This document shows, piece by piece, positions 22,129 through 32,292 of a stretch of DNA of 64,000 bases. The position numbers were made by a program, and so were the translations under genes. The DNA comes from Pseudoips prasinana (Eukaryota; Arthropoda; Insecta; Lepidoptera; Nolidae), in the NCBI GenBank assembly GCA_951640165.1, contig OX621241.1, positions 10,483,001 through 10,547,000 on the forward strand. Reading direction: 5' to 3'. The first letter of the stretch is position 1. Each line of letters begins with the position of its first letter. The notes beneath the pieces are model-generated. The model worked only from the letters and a program-made list of their open reading frames with translations. It did no database searches and was not told the DNA's origin.

Positions 22129-22992
22129 TCATGCACCTTGCAACAACTGGTGTACTTGTGATTCAGTCTTAATGAGAATGGCTCGTGAATTCTCATCCTT
22201 TTTAATAAAAATTTTACCATGCGTTGTCCAACAAAACTTGTATTGTTTACTCTTGTAGAGATCACGTGCCAGGAAAAACAGGCGGGCAGCTTTGGGGGTA
22301 AGTTGCTCTGATATAAATACTGGAACATCTGTATCGTGTTTCAGTCCAAGGTGTTTGGCTTGCAGTTTAGACTTGTTTTTAATGTTAAATGACTTCAGCG
22401 TTTTTAGAAGTTTGGTTTTTAATCTAGTCGAAGCCAGTTCAACAACTATAGGAGTGCTTGTTTTCCCTTCTTTCTTTACTGGCAATCTAATAATATCCTT
22501 AATATCGTGCGACTGCATATCAAGGCTAATCTTAGTAGATAAGTTCATAATCATTGACACCAAGTCCTCTCCAGTTTCATTGGGTGACCTAGGGACGTTT
22601 TTTATCTCGATAGAACTTTTTCTTGAGCCTCGTTGCAGGTCTTCAATTTTATCCTCCAGAATGGCGATGTACTCACGATCTTTTCTGCTTTGAAGATCGA
22701 GCACTTCTATTTTTTTGCGAAATTCTTCATTTTGAAGTGTTAAATTACTTATTGCATTTTCAATGCCACTATTTGTTTGTTGAATATCTTTCAGATTAGA
22801 AGTTATTATTTTTAATTCACTTTGCTGTGTATCCATAAAAGAAGTCAGTAAGTTCTTGATTTCGTCTTTAAATTTCGAAAATTCTTTGGGTAAATTTTCA
22901 TCTCGTAACCTTTTACTACGTGCTGTAACGTAGCTAGGGGGGATCTTTTCCAAGCTTTCAGACATGTTAGGGTCCGAGAAAGATTTATCCAT
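22129..22992 (-). CDS. LINE ORF1 protein, coiled coil plus FP-like C-terminal domain
   Basis: An intact 287-codon frame starting at the ATG at 22992. It is the probable RNA-binding/chaperone protein of the downstream LINE. Residues 1-40 are a low-complexity polar N-terminus. About 40-122 is a heptad-rich, charged segment (QNEEFRKKIEVLDLQSRKDR) predicted as coiled coil. From about 128 (SSIEIKNVP) to the end comes a conserved module with DIKDIIRLP, PIVVELAS, FISEQLTPKAARLFFLARDL and FCWTTHGKIFIKKDE. That arrangement recalls the baculovirus FP protein family, which I know to be related to ORF1 proteins of lepidopteran LINEs. No zinc finger is seen, so an N-terminal finger may be missing or the start may be internal. 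It lies head-to-tail 430 bp upstream of ORF2 on the same strand. Confidence 0.85.
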   Translation of the reverse strand: MDKSFSDPNMSESLEKIPPSYVTARSKRLRDENLPKEFSKFKDEIKNLLTSFMDTQQSELKIITSNLKDIQQTNSGIENAISNLTLQNEEFRKKIEVLDLQSRKDREYIAILEDKIEDLQRGSRKSSIEIKNVPRSPNETGEDLVSMIMNLSTKISLDMQSHDIKDIIRLPVKKEGKTSTPIVVELASTRLKTKLLKTLKSFNIKNKSKLQAKHLGLKHDTDVPVFISEQLTPKAARLFFLARDLYKSKQYKFCWTTHGKIFIKKDENSRAILIKTESQVHQLLQGA

Positions 22993-23220
22993 CTTATGTT
23001 ATACAGCAAGTTGTCCTCACTGCGGCAACACAATATCGGTACAATACAGTGCACCGTCTGCGTCGTCGTATTCTATGAAGCGAAGAATGGACCGGTTCTA
23101 CGTTCGTGCAGTACACACAAAAACAACCCGAACGCTGTGGCCCGAACAGTGATAGTTGCGCGCACTATGCAGTTGTTGTTCAATCATTCACTCAATTTGC
23201 AATGATGTAGTGATTTTATT
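22993..23220 (-). promoter_or_regulatory. Probable 5' UTR of the LINE
   Basis: GC-richer than its flanks (about 23040-23170), with frames closed by stops, and directly upstream of ORF1. LINEs of this group carry an internal promoter in the 5' UTR. The exact 5' end is not visible because no target duplication could be paired. Confidence 0.45.
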
Positions 23221-23464
23221 ATTTGGGTTTTAATTCTTAAAACACTCACTTTTTTGTCGTAGTTTTTAGCACTTTCTATTAATTATTGCTTTATATATAC
23301 TTTTTTCAATTCACTTATAGAAAATACGCGATATTATTAGAGAAAACTTAATATATTGCAGAGAACAGATAACGTGTCGTGTCACCGATTCAACCGCCGG
23401 TCAAAGAGAAGAATTAATCTTAAGAATCTTAAGAATATTAGTAATAAAAAGTAATTAATTTAAG

Positions 23465-23937
23465 TATCTGCCACATTCTGGGGCTCCAGGTAAACGCACT
23501 TGTACTTGAACTCAGTGCCCGAGAATGGGACTGTCTGTCCCCAGACTGAGGACGATCAGGATGGTGTTGGGCCTCCCACGCGTACGAAACATCAGCGAAG
23601 CGATCCGGCGCTGCAGCACCGCGTGAAAGCCGTCTGTGTGCGCGTGCGCAAACATCGCAGACGCAATACAGAAGCGTGGGAGCCCCACCAGCACCCTGAA
23701 CGCGTTGTTGTATAGTACTCGGCGAGCGTTGATGGCCCGCTGCGTGTAATTGACCCACAGACTGCATGTGTAGAGAGTTTGGCAGAATGCTTCAAAAAGA
23801 GCGATCTTTACACCTCGCGAATCTGCCTGCCAACATGTTACAGCGGACCGCCATCGCTCTCCTCTCCCTTTCGATGTCAGTGTGTTCTTTTAAATCCTCG
23901 GTAACCACATGGCCGAGGTATTTATTGATCAAACTAT
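23465..23937 (-). pseudogene. LINE reverse-transcriptase C-terminal fragment (second family)
   Basis: The minus strand reads KYLGHVVTEDLKEH, IERERRAMAVRCNMLAGRFA, then after a frameshift near 23795 LYTCSLWVNYTQRAINARRV, NAFRVLVGLPRF and FAHAHTDGFHAV. KYLG...DIERERRA and WVNYTQ...YNNAFR...LPR are typical of the region just after the RT palm in non-LTR elements of RTE/CR1-like type. This differs from the 18.3-23.2 kb element. It is 5'-truncated and frameshifted. Its GC content is clearly above its surroundings, which suggests a more recent arrival. Confidence 0.65.
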
Positions 23938-24550
23938 TTTTACTAATATTAATTAGAAATATATGACCCTCGCTTAAACCATAGGGGTTTCATTAACACA
24001 AATATTTGTCTTGTGAGAGGATCAAAATCGAATATTTTAATCAGAAAGCAGGTTCACTACAAGCTGAGTCACCATAGTCGTCAATAAAATATGTTTAAAG
24101 TTCTCTAACCACTTAGACAAGTCCAAGTCCAGAGTTGCATACTGTCTAGTACTGAGTTCTAAGCAGATCAACACACCTATCTCCACTTACGACTATACAT
24201 AAAATAACTATATATAACATGCTCATCTTTCTCCTAAATCATAAAATTGACGCATCGTGTCCCCCACCTATCTATAAAAACAAAATATTCGATATAAATC
24301 ACAACGGTACCGCAATAAAATATATTGTGTTTCCCATAATAAAACAAAAGCCGAAACAATACCTCAAAACAGTCGTCAGTGATAAAACGGTGCAGGAATT
24401 TGATGGATCGTAATAAATAAAAGAAAGGACTGATATAAAATAATCGTAAATTGACGCGGATCGGGATATCCGAGTATTGTTTCCCATCACTATTCCTAGT
24501 ATATATTCGTGATATTTACGAACCACTTGACTCAGTTTTGGACAATGAAA
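23938..24550. other. No gene recognised
   Basis: AT-rich. A weak reverse SINE-like trace may lie at 24000-24070. Confidence 0.35.
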
Positions 24551-24692
24551 TATACAGAAGCCAGCACATCAAGCTACCCCAATTTATCAAATTCCCGCCA
24601 TTTAAAGTGAACCTTATGCTTTAATAATAAAGTTGAAAATCTATAAAAGAAATTTGACAGATTAGGGTAGCTGGATGTGCTGGCGTCCATAC
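24551..24692. mobile_element. MITE-2 copy 3
   Basis: TACAGAAGCCAGCACATCAA is mirrored by GCTGGATGTGCTGGCGTCCA. The core GTGAACCTTATGCTTTAATA has the same orientation as copies 1 and 6. Confidence 0.85.
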
Positions 24693-24717
24693 CCCGTAGT
24701 ACTATCTCATATTTGAC

Positions 24718-24840
24718 GGGACGTTGGCGTGTTTGGTAGATACTTGCCTTTCACGCCAAAGATCGGGGGTTCCATTCCCACCCAGCACAGATATTTATGT
24801 GCATGAACATGTTTGTCCTGAGTCTGGGTGTAATATTAGA
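24718..24840 (+). repeat. SINE-C head
   Basis: GGGACGTTGGCGTGTTTGGT (box A region), GGGGGTTCCATTCCCACCCA (box B region), and GTGCATGAACATGTTTGTCC to GAGTCTGGGTGTAAT. The 3' half is missing. Confidence 0.75.
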
Positions 24841-24972
24841 AACCTCATCAAATATTATAAATTCGATAGTAACTCTATCTGTCTGTCGCGCTTTCACGCC
24901 AAAACTACTAAACCGATTGAAATGAAATTTGGTACATAGATAATCTAGGGCCTGAGAAAGGACATAGTCTAC
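24841..24972 (+). repeat. Rpt-4-like fragment
   Basis: AATATTATAAATTCGATAGT and TTTCACGCCAAAACTACTAA, then CCGATTGAAATGAAATTTGG, match the Rpt-4 start and body. It abuts Rpt-2. Confidence 0.55.
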
Positions 24973-25551
24973 TTTTTAGGGTTCCGTAGCCAAATGGCAA
25001 AAAAACGGAACCATTTCTGTCTGTCTGTCTGTCCGTATGTCACAGCCACTTTTATCCGAAACGATAAGAGCTGTACTGTTGAATCTTGGTAAGTAGATGT
25101 AATCTGTGAACCGCATTAAGATTTTCTCATAAAAATAGAAAAAGTACAATAATTTTGGGGATATCCATACATAGAACAGAAACTCAATTTTTTTTTACCG
25201 GACCCATACATGCGGGATATATATGGATAGGTCTTCAAAAATGATATTGAGGTTTCTAATATGATTTTTTTCTAAACTGTATAGATTGCGCGAGAGACAG
25301 TTCCAAAGTGCTAAAATGAGTGTCTCCCCCTGTAACTTCTAAAATAAGAGAATGATAAAACTAAAAAAAATATATTATGTACATTACCATACAAACACCC
25401 ACGGAAAATGAGTTTAAACGAGATCTAGTAAGTAGTTTTTTTAATACGTCATAAATCATAAACCGCAATTTGCCTTTAATTTAATCAACTGAATACTTGC
25501 TGCTACGGAACCCTTCATGGGCAAGTCTGACTCGCACTTGGCCGGTTTTTT
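24973..25551 (-). repeat. Rpt-2, longest copy
   Basis: In reverse from TTTTTAGGGTTCCGTAGCCA to CTCGCACTTGGCCGGTTTTT, about 580 bp. It includes TGTCTGTCTGTCTGTCCG and CATTTTAG/CTCCCCC blocks that recur at 56270-56340. It is the most complete example in the window. Confidence 0.8.
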
Positions 25552-25840
25552 ATTGGGAAAAAATGGTTGTAAGTTTTCATGGAGGATGAAAAGTTGTATG
25601 GAGGTATCGCCATTTTTAGAACTAGAAGCTTGAAACTTATTTTTAGGCTGTTAACTCGATATAAATAAATATGACATTCAGAGTTTGTAAAAGTTTTACC
25701 CGTAAGGGTGTAAAATAAAAATAGGGGATGAAAGTTTGTATGAAAATATGTGGTTTATGTGAATGTTAAAGACCAGTCTATTTATATTTATTACTTAAGT
25801 TGCTACTCCCCTATCACTCATTAAATTATTCTTCTTGCTG
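25552..25840. repeat. Dispersed repeat, second copy at 39540-39690
   Basis: AGAACTAGAAGCTTGAAACT, GATATAAATAAATATGACAT and GTTTGTAAAAGTTTTA recur in the same order at 39552-39635. Non-coding. Confidence 0.55.
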
Positions 25841-25980
25841 ATCTTGTCCATCCTAAGGTTGTCTGGAAGAGATCGCAGTTAGCGATAAGACCGCCCATTG
25901 TACTATATTTAATACAACTGTATACTTTATATGTAAATCTTGGTGTATAATAAAGAGTATTTGTATTGTATTGTACTGTA
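25841..25980 (+). repeat. LINE 3' tail T1
   Basis: GTCTGGAAGAGATCGCAGTT, AGCGATAAGACCGCCCATTG and GTGTATAATAAAGAG, then a TATTG run. It has the same structure as 17843-17966. Confidence 0.7.
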
Positions 25981-26035
25981 ATGTTTTATAAGTTTGCGAC
26001 AAGAGACAAAATGTTAACGATATTCTAGTACTATA

Positions 26036-26130
26036 TGTAGTATATCAGCTATCTGGTTTCTATAGTACAAGTTCTGCTTAGTTTGGGATGAGAAGGTGTG
26101 AATAATGTCCCAGGATATTATTATAACTAA
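26036..26130 (+). repeat. SINE-C tail
   Basis: TAGTATATCAGCTATCTGGT, CTGCTTAGTTTGGGATGAGA and GTCCCAGGATATTATTATA. The head is absent (5' truncation). Confidence 0.75.
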
Positions 26131-26391
26131 TTCTAAAATATATTCATGCACCATTAGCTAAATATACACTGTTGCAACTCCTTATAATAATATGTTGTAG
26201 AAATTATCAGAATTTAAAAAGAAAATTGTCATTATAGTGCTACCTACCTATTCAACTGCCCGAGAAAGCTTTGTTTGATTTGCTCTTTACTAAGTAAAAA
26301 GAGTTTGCCAAAACATGAAAATAGACATGAGATAGTCTGCTATTATACTCTAACTTGGGGTTAAAAAGGTGAGAGATTGTTCAAAAATACC

Positions 26392-26482
26392 GCCATTAGA
26401 CAACAGTCGTTGTGGGCCATGCCAGAGGCTTTCTGGGCGGCTTAATCACTAGGGTAACCACTGTCCATACGATAAGTAAGAT
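26392..26482 (+). repeat. SINE-5S tail
   Basis: TTAGACAACAGTCGTTGTGG, TTTCTGGGCGGCTTAATCAC and GGTAACCACTGTCCATACGA match the tail of the 32808 copy. Confidence 0.65.
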
Positions 26483-26489
26483 AAATAGA

Positions 26490-26883
26490 TATATCCATTA
26501 TAAAATGATTTTGCACTCTCATCTTCATTTTACATTGGTACTTGTTTTACATAAACATTTTTGTAGTCCATAAATTCTATCTTTCGCCGTATGGTATGGT
26601 CTTGAGTTATTCTAAGCAAGTGGTAATCTCGTCGTCCATATACCCAATACATTCCTTGGACGACATTTCTTACATGACCGGTGTGGTGTATTGTATATAC
26701 ACTCTATCTTACCGCCTAATAGTAATGTATTTGTAGTAATATACTAACACTCGTATCAGGTAATATAATTTCATAAATAATATCGATAATAAAATGATAT
26801 TGCACTATTATCTTCATTGTACGTTGGCACTTGTTTTACATAAACATTATAGTAGTCCATCAACTCTATCTTTCGCCGCACGT
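26490..26883. repeat. Direct duplication, ~100-bp segments 289 bp apart
   Basis: AAAATGATTTTGCACTCTCA to CTATCTTTCGCCG at 26502-26590 recurs with about 15% change at 26791-26880. The intervening sequence is not obviously repeated. Confidence 0.7.
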
Positions 26884-27254
26884 TCCAAACATTAAGCAAA
26901 GAAATATATTATACGTACGATACGATTCAGCCAAAGCGTTTGCGATTCCTTACATTTTATAGCGTCTATGTAATATGGACTCCAATTTATATAGTCTGCA
27001 GGTTGTATCTAGTGTAATAAAATTGAATTTAACGGGTGCATTGTTATTCTAGACTGAGTATGAGCCATTTCGTCTCCCAGAGGTACGTCTTATTATGTTT
27101 GATTGTAGCTATACAATATTAAGCGTGTAAGTTTTAGCCGTTTGTTTTATGGATATGTTTCTATAACGAGATGCTATTAATATAAAGTGTAATCATTTTC
27201 TTATTTTATGGTCTTAAAGCGAGGTTTAAGTAAATTAGGAGTAGAGACAAATAC
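26884..27254. other. No gene recognised
   Basis: AT-rich intergenic DNA. Confidence 0.4.
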
Positions 27255-27415
27255 CTTACTAATATTATAGAAGCTAAAGTTTGTGATTTTTGTTACTCTT
27301 TCATAGAAAACTACCAATCGGATTTTCATGAAACTTTGTAGGTATGTATAAAACAAAGGTTATAATTTATAAAGTTCAACTCGGATAAAAACGCGGGTAG
27401 ATAGAATAAATTATT
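27255..27415 (+). repeat. Rpt-4 copy
   Basis: ACTAATATTATAGAAGCTAA, TTACTCTTTCATAGAAAACT and GATTTTCATGAAACTTTG, ending near AAACGCGGGTAGATAGA. Confidence 0.7.
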
Positions 27416-27526
27416 TATGATCACTTAAACGTTTTTTAATAAATTTTATTTCGGTTTCTTAGTAGGTTTTTTTTCTAACTAGCAATTTTGAATAGGAGCG
27501 TTAGTTATATTATATAATTATTAGAA

Positions 27527-27528
<2 letters not shown>

Positions 27529-27584
<56 letters not shown>

Positions 27585-27592
27585 TTATATAT
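27529..27592. repeat. (AC)n(AT)n microsatellite
   Basis: About 22 AC units followed by about 9 AT units. Confidence 0.95.
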
Positions 27593-27637
27593 TACATTTT
27601 TCATTCATAATATCTCTTGCAATGAATATATTCATTA

Positions 27638-27681
27638 TTTGGGACAGCCGTGTGTGAATGTCCCAGGAAGTTATTATTATT
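27638..27681 (+). repeat. SINE-C tail remnant
   Basis: TTGGGACAGCCGTGTGTGAA then GTCCCAGGAAGTTATTATTA is the last 40 bases of SINE-C with an internal deletion. Confidence 0.55.
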
Positions 27682-28009
27682 GTACAAATGACATCCTAGG
27701 GGTTAAGGAATTCAGTTAAGGCATAAAACCTTCTTATTGTAGAAACATCTGGTAGATCTGTGTACATAAAATATCAGATGGCCATTTCATTTCTTAGTTT
27801 TATTTATTTTGGCTTTATCCCGAAGATTTATTTAAGTATACACTAAAATATCTAGGATAAAGATGGCTTTAATATCAGTATTGTTTGTTTGATTTCCGTA
27901 AATGTAGGCTGGTTACTAACATTGGATTTAAGTTAGGTTAAACGCAGATTAAGGCCAGTAGGTAACAGACCCTTGAAACTAGAGGCGAACGATGTAAAAT
28001 GTAACTTCT
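27682..28009. other. No gene recognised
   Basis: AT-rich intergenic DNA. Confidence 0.4.
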
Positions 28010-28411
28010 TTTGTAACCCCCGACGCAAAAAGAGGGGAGTTATAAGTTTGACGTCGATGTATGTCTGTCTGTTCGTGTGTGTGTGTATCTGTCTGCGTCT
28101 GTTTGAAAGGTGAATTAGTCGTATGTTTGATAAAAATCATTCCAAGATGGCCACCGCCACGAAATGGCGGATAACATTAACGCATTGGGTGTAAACCTGT
28201 CACGTTAATTATATGGTGTTAAATAAATAAATAAATAAAATAAATAAATAAACATGTTTTTACACAACTTCTATGATAAATTTCAAATAAAGATAACCGC
28301 CATCACAAAATGGCGAATTACATATTTATACTTATGTTCCTCGATATGGATATCAATTGTAAGGGCTTGACTAGTAGAATCTATACACTTTGACAAATGT
28401 CGGGGGTTTTT
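28010..28411. repeat. Dispersed-looking repeat with CCCCCGACG ends
   Basis: It starts TAACCCCCGACGCAAAAAGA and ends ACAAATGTCGGGGGTTTTTA, so it has short inverted termini. Inside are a GT/CTGT-rich stretch and two ATGGCCACC/AAATGGCGGA-type motifs (28148, 28302). An AAAT microsatellite lies at 28222-28254. Only one copy is in the window. The inverted ends suggest a DNA element, and I recall similar sequences in Lepidoptera. Confidence 0.55.
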
Positions 28412-28428
28412 AATTTATATATAATGAA

Positions 28429-28602
28429 TAGCTGTGCCCTGCGGTTATTCCCGCGTTAAGCTTTATAAATTATAGCCTATGTGTCAATCCAGGGTATCAG
28501 CTAACTCCATACTGAATTTTATTTAAATTGCACCAGCCGTTTAGACGCGAAGAAGTAACAAACATACACTCACAAACTTTCACCTTTATAATATTAGTGT
28601 CA
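28429..28602 (+). repeat. Short Rpt-1/Rpt-4 hybrid element
   Basis: It begins TAGCTGTGCCCTGCGGTTAT like Rpt-1 and ends CACCTTTATAATATTAGTGT like reversed Rpt-4. The same combination occurs at 38871-38980. Confidence 0.7.
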
Positions 28603-28846
28603 TATATTCCACCAATTACATAGTGCTCTAAACACTTTGATGCAAAGTTTTATTTATTCAAGAAATCTATCCAATTTAAGGGATGTAGAGACACGCACAA
28701 CAATTGTTAAATAAAGTTTAGTAAAACAAACATAGTCCGTTGACGAAGTTGAAGAATCTATCTGTTACCGTCATGTAAAAATAACCAAAATTAGTGCAAT
28801 CAAATACTGTCACTGGCTGGTCCTTGCATTTAAAATTGGAATGAAA

Positions 28847-29160
28847 TATCTATACATATAATAAAATCGTAGGAAAGTCAAAACTGTACATGGAATATTT
28901 TTTAAAAAGGATACTCGGGGCGTGATCTACTATAGATATCGAAGCCAAAAATATAGTTTTAAAAGTTTTTGTCTGTGTATCTGTTTGTCTGTATGCATGT
29001 CCGGGCTAAACTCAAAAAGTGCTGCAAGTAATATTCATGCAATTTACTTCAAATTTTGCATGAATATTACTAAGAGGTCGGGTCAACATATAGGCTACAT
29101 ATTATCACGCTATCACCTACGGGGGAGGTGATAATTTATAAAATTTAACGCGGGTAAAAA
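28847..29160 (-). repeat. Rpt-1 copy
   Basis: In reverse from ATCTATACATATAATAAAAT to AATTTAACGCGGGTAAAAA. The outermost CCGCGGGGCACAGCTAG end is lost. Confidence 0.8.
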
Positions 29161-29971
29161 ATAAAATATAATTAATACGTAGATGATATTTTGGGTGACG
29201 TACACCAATAATACATGCCTGTCATAATAACTGTGCTCTGGGTTGAATGTCAATAGCCAACTACACATGACAGTACACGGTTGTTTCCAAGCTTAGGTAC
29301 ACTCTCTATTACTTCACTGTCATAATTCAGTGGGTCGTCTAACAGCCTAAGTCTGGGAGAGACCAGGCGCAGGATTGACAGTTTTAAGACTCATGCAAGC
29401 ACGGGCGTGTAACATCACGTTCTTTTAGACTCCGGGTACTTCCCAGAAAAATCATAATAAATCATTTTTAGCCCGACCTGGGTTTTGATCTTAGTTGAAG
29501 TTATCTGTGGGTGTACATACTCTATTTTAAAAGTAAATTACATAGTTTAAAGCAACATAGACACTTATATACAATATAGACACTTAACTAAATTATTTTT
29601 GCAGGTCTTATATGTATATCTTTTCGGTGCGAACACTTCTACCCGACCGTTTATGCACCAAATAAAAAACAATCTATGTCTTGCTTTAATATGTCATATA
29701 AGAGTAACAGCACTAGATGGAACCAAATTATATTTCTCGGCAATTTTTCACTGAAGTTGTTCCATTTCCTCGCTCGGTGGCAGAGAAAATGATACCTACT
29801 TTCCGGCAACCGGCAATATTGCACAATAAGAATTCAAACTTTTTCTCTAAAGTACAATCATTTTAGTATTTGAGTTTTTAAATCGCAATTGTTCAGTGAT
29901 GAAGAGAGATTATTACGTCGCCTAAAGTACACCACCAGCTGCTTGTCATTTTAAAGTTATACTCGTACTAG
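29161..29971. other. Intergenic with SINE-E body remnant (minus)
   Basis: CTCTCTATTACTTCACTGTC to GAGAGACCAGGCGCAGGATT (29290-29378) looks like a reversed, decayed SINE-E body. The remainder is unassigned. Confidence 0.4.
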
Positions 29972-30062
29972 TCCATCCTACTGTTGTCTGGAAGAAATCG
30001 CTATTACGCGATAAGACCGCCAATTGTATTATATTAAATTGTATTAATATTAATTGTATTAT
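29972..30062 (+). repeat. LINE 3' tail T1
   Basis: GTCTGGAAGAAATCGCTATT then GCGATAAGACCGCCAATTGT, truncated into AT-rich sequence. Confidence 0.65.
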
Positions 30063-30149
30063 ATTATTTTTTCTTATTTTTTTTATATTTTTAAAGTGTT
30101 TCTCTCTATCTTTCTTCTCAGTTCAAGCAGAGTTACTGTAACCCGTCAA

Positions 30150-30290
30150 TTAAGTGAAAAATTTTAAATCGGAATTTCAAAAATGGGAAATTTTAAATTT
30201 AATCATCCGGCGGGTCTCAAACCTGCACCATCTACCAATCCGGGGTTCTGCGTTAAGCTACACACTGGCAGATCAAATTTAGGATTACAT
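30150..30290 (-). repeat. SINE-D fragment
   Basis: ATCCGGCGGGTCTCAAACCT then GCGTTAAGCTACACACT is the reversed SINE-D head. Confidence 0.6.
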
Positions 30291-30295
30291 ACATA

Positions 30296-30590
30296 CATAC
30301 ATAGACTCACGCCTGTTTCCCAGAGGGCAACGTAGGCAGAGACAACGGATTTCCATTTGTCACGATCTTTGCATACTTATTTTGCCTCGATTACTGTCAT
30401 TATATTATTCATACATGCTCGCCGGTTTAGGGTACTTCTGACCTGCCCTTTCTTGAGAACATCTCCAATTTGGTCAGAGAATGTTCGACGTGGCCTTCCC
30501 CTTCCGGTTGTCCCATTCAGGTATACTTCTTTCGTCAATCTTCTTTCATTCATCCTTAAATTTAGGATTCCCTTGCTAAAACCCTTCCGG
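30296..30590 (-). pseudogene. LINE C-terminal fragment (third family)
   Basis: The minus-strand frame contains [49 protein letters not shown] and, after a short gap, KDRDKWKSVVSAYVALW. The same order occurs at 46406-46557 (plus) and 52624-52872 (minus). I recall GRGRPRRTF...LKKGQVRS as the C-terminal tail of a common lepidopteran non-LTR ORF. No catalytic domain is present. It lies between two SINE-D pieces. Confidence 0.6.
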
Positions 30591-30599
30591 AGGATGTAG

Positions 30600-30880
30600 G
30601 TATTATCTATCGGCTTTGTTTTTCTAGAAATATGGCCGACTGATATGTTCACAGTTGCATGTGAAAGATAGCATATTGATAATACCTTCCAAATGATTAA
30701 GTTTGAATTTTATATCATTATTCGCAATGCAAAGCGTTAATCTAATCTCTAAAATGGGAAATCATAAATTTCATCGTCCGGCGGGTCTCGAACATGCACC
30801 ATCTTGCAATTAGGGGTAGGCACTCTGCGTTAAGCTACGAACGATACACACTGACATCTTTAAATCTGGTTAGTAAACAA
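30600..30880 (-). repeat. SINE-D copy
   Basis: Tail ATCGGCTTTGTTTTTCTAGA to ATGGCCGACT at 30608-30641. Head GTCCGGCGGGTCTCGAACAT to TTAAGCTACGAACGATACAC at 30776-30850. Confidence 0.65.
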
Positions 30881-31286
30881 TGGCAAAAGCAATGTCCGGT
30901 ATGTCGCAAGCATTAATAAGCTACAATCACGAAGACTGTGTACGTTTCCGCGGAAATATTTCAACCGTTTATAAAAGCATTACCGACATACTTGCTTCGT
31001 CTAACATTTTCTTAAAGAAAATTGAATACGGCTTTAAAATATAAAGAAATATTATAATAAGCGAATGCGGACATTTATTGCGGTGGATAGAAAAAGTTTT
31101 GTTGCTTTTGTTTAAGGAAATGTTACTAGAAATAATAATGTATACAACTATATTACTAGAAACATGTTCTGACTATTTACAAGCGCTTTTTTAAAGTCTA
31201 TGTGAATTAAACCTTTTTTGTTTTATTTTATTTTATTTTAAACACAATATGTGTATTCTGTGAATTTCGATATGATGGGTTTTGTT
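30881..31286. other. No gene recognised
   Basis: AT-rich, with a TTTTA run at 31214-31240. Confidence 0.4.
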
Positions 31287-31424
31287 TTCATAAGACAACA
31301 CCGACACTTGGGAAATTAATCCCTGCGTGGAGTACTTTACGGATAATCCACACCATGATACTGAAAAACTATTTATGGGCCAAGCACCACTTGTAGAAGG
31401 CCAGGCGGCTGCGCCACAAATACA
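31287..31424 (-). repeat. SINE-B, degenerate copy
   Basis: CCTGCGTGGAGTACTTTACG and GGCCAGGCGGCTGCGCCACA match the body and head of 4946-5143, with a damaged box B. Confidence 0.55.
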
Positions 31425-31571
31425 TGGAGTCATATTTATTCCTATTGTAGAGAATTTCTGATTTAACTAAATATTTATTGCTTTTCTTTTCAAGAATACA
31501 ATGCTTGCACTACTAGTAGATTCATGCACCACAGGGATTTTACAAAGACGTAATGGGTAACTGAAAATCGC

Positions 31572-31652
31572 TGGATGCGGATAGCGCAAGACCGGCAATT
31601 GTGGAGATCTTTGGGGGAGGCCTTTGTCCAGCAGTGGACGTCTTTCGGCTGA
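31572..31652 (+). pseudogene. RTE-type LINE, last 26 codons
   Basis: An in-frame run starting MRIAQDRQLWRSLG and ending FVQQWTSFG, then TGA at 31650-31652. It is the best preserved of the RTE ends in the window. Upstream coding is missing. Confidence 0.75.
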
Positions 31653-31917
31653 TATGATGATAATGATGATGATAATAGGTAACAAAAATATTTGTCCAAA
31701 CCACAGGAGTTAAAGTTTACCCATTGTGCCGTACGATTATATATCATGTTTGCTTCCTCTTTCATCATACGCACGGCTAAGCTGTGGACCACCCTCCCAA
31801 ATGACGTGTTTCCAGACTTATACAACATGGGTTTATTCTAGGCTAGAGTGAACAGGCATCTTATGATTACACGCAGTCCACCTTCGACGACATCTTCACT
31901 TACTATTAGTTGAGATC
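31653..31917. other. Unassigned
   Basis: It begins with an ATGATGATAATG run after the RTE stop. ACGCACGGCTAAGCTGTGGA near 31770 may be further retrotransposon debris, not identified. Confidence 0.35.
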
Positions 31918-32252
31918 GTGGTCAAGCGCAAGCACATCAAGCATGGTCTTCCACATACGCCAAAATGCGGCGGTAAAGTTTTAATTTATCATGATAATTT
32001 ATCCGCGGAGGCCCTTAAGCGAAGAAAATATATATCAATCGGTGAAGGATTTATCTTTCTTCCCTTTGGGGTGGATACAATGGGTCCCTGGGCCGAGAAG
32101 CACGTGTTTTCGTTAGGGAGCTGTCCAGGCGTCGTATCAAGTCGTCAGGTGACCAAAGAGCTGGCTCGTACTTAAAACAACGTATTAGCCTCGCTATTCA
32201 ACGGGGTAATGTTGCCAGCTTTCTCGGCGCCTTGCCCGCAGGCAACGATTTA
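31918..32252 (+). pseudogene. Retrotransposon C-terminal ORF fragment, frameshifted
   Basis: Plus strand: EALKRRKYISIGEGFIFLPF, GVDTMGPWAEK, then after a frame change near 32105 SSGDQRAGSYL and QRISLAIQRGN. This is the same tail type as at 4042-4300 but in better condition. The frame then runs into non-conserved sequence next to the 32293 palindrome. No catalytic domain is left. Confidence 0.65.
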
Positions 32253-32292
32253 AATTCAGTTTTTATTTGTAGGTATTTAATATTAATAGTAT

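Noticed and set aside
23500..23767. Overlapping GC-rich ORFs on both strands
   Set aside because: Shadows of the LINE RT fragment at 23465-23937; only one minus frame at a time shows family motifs.
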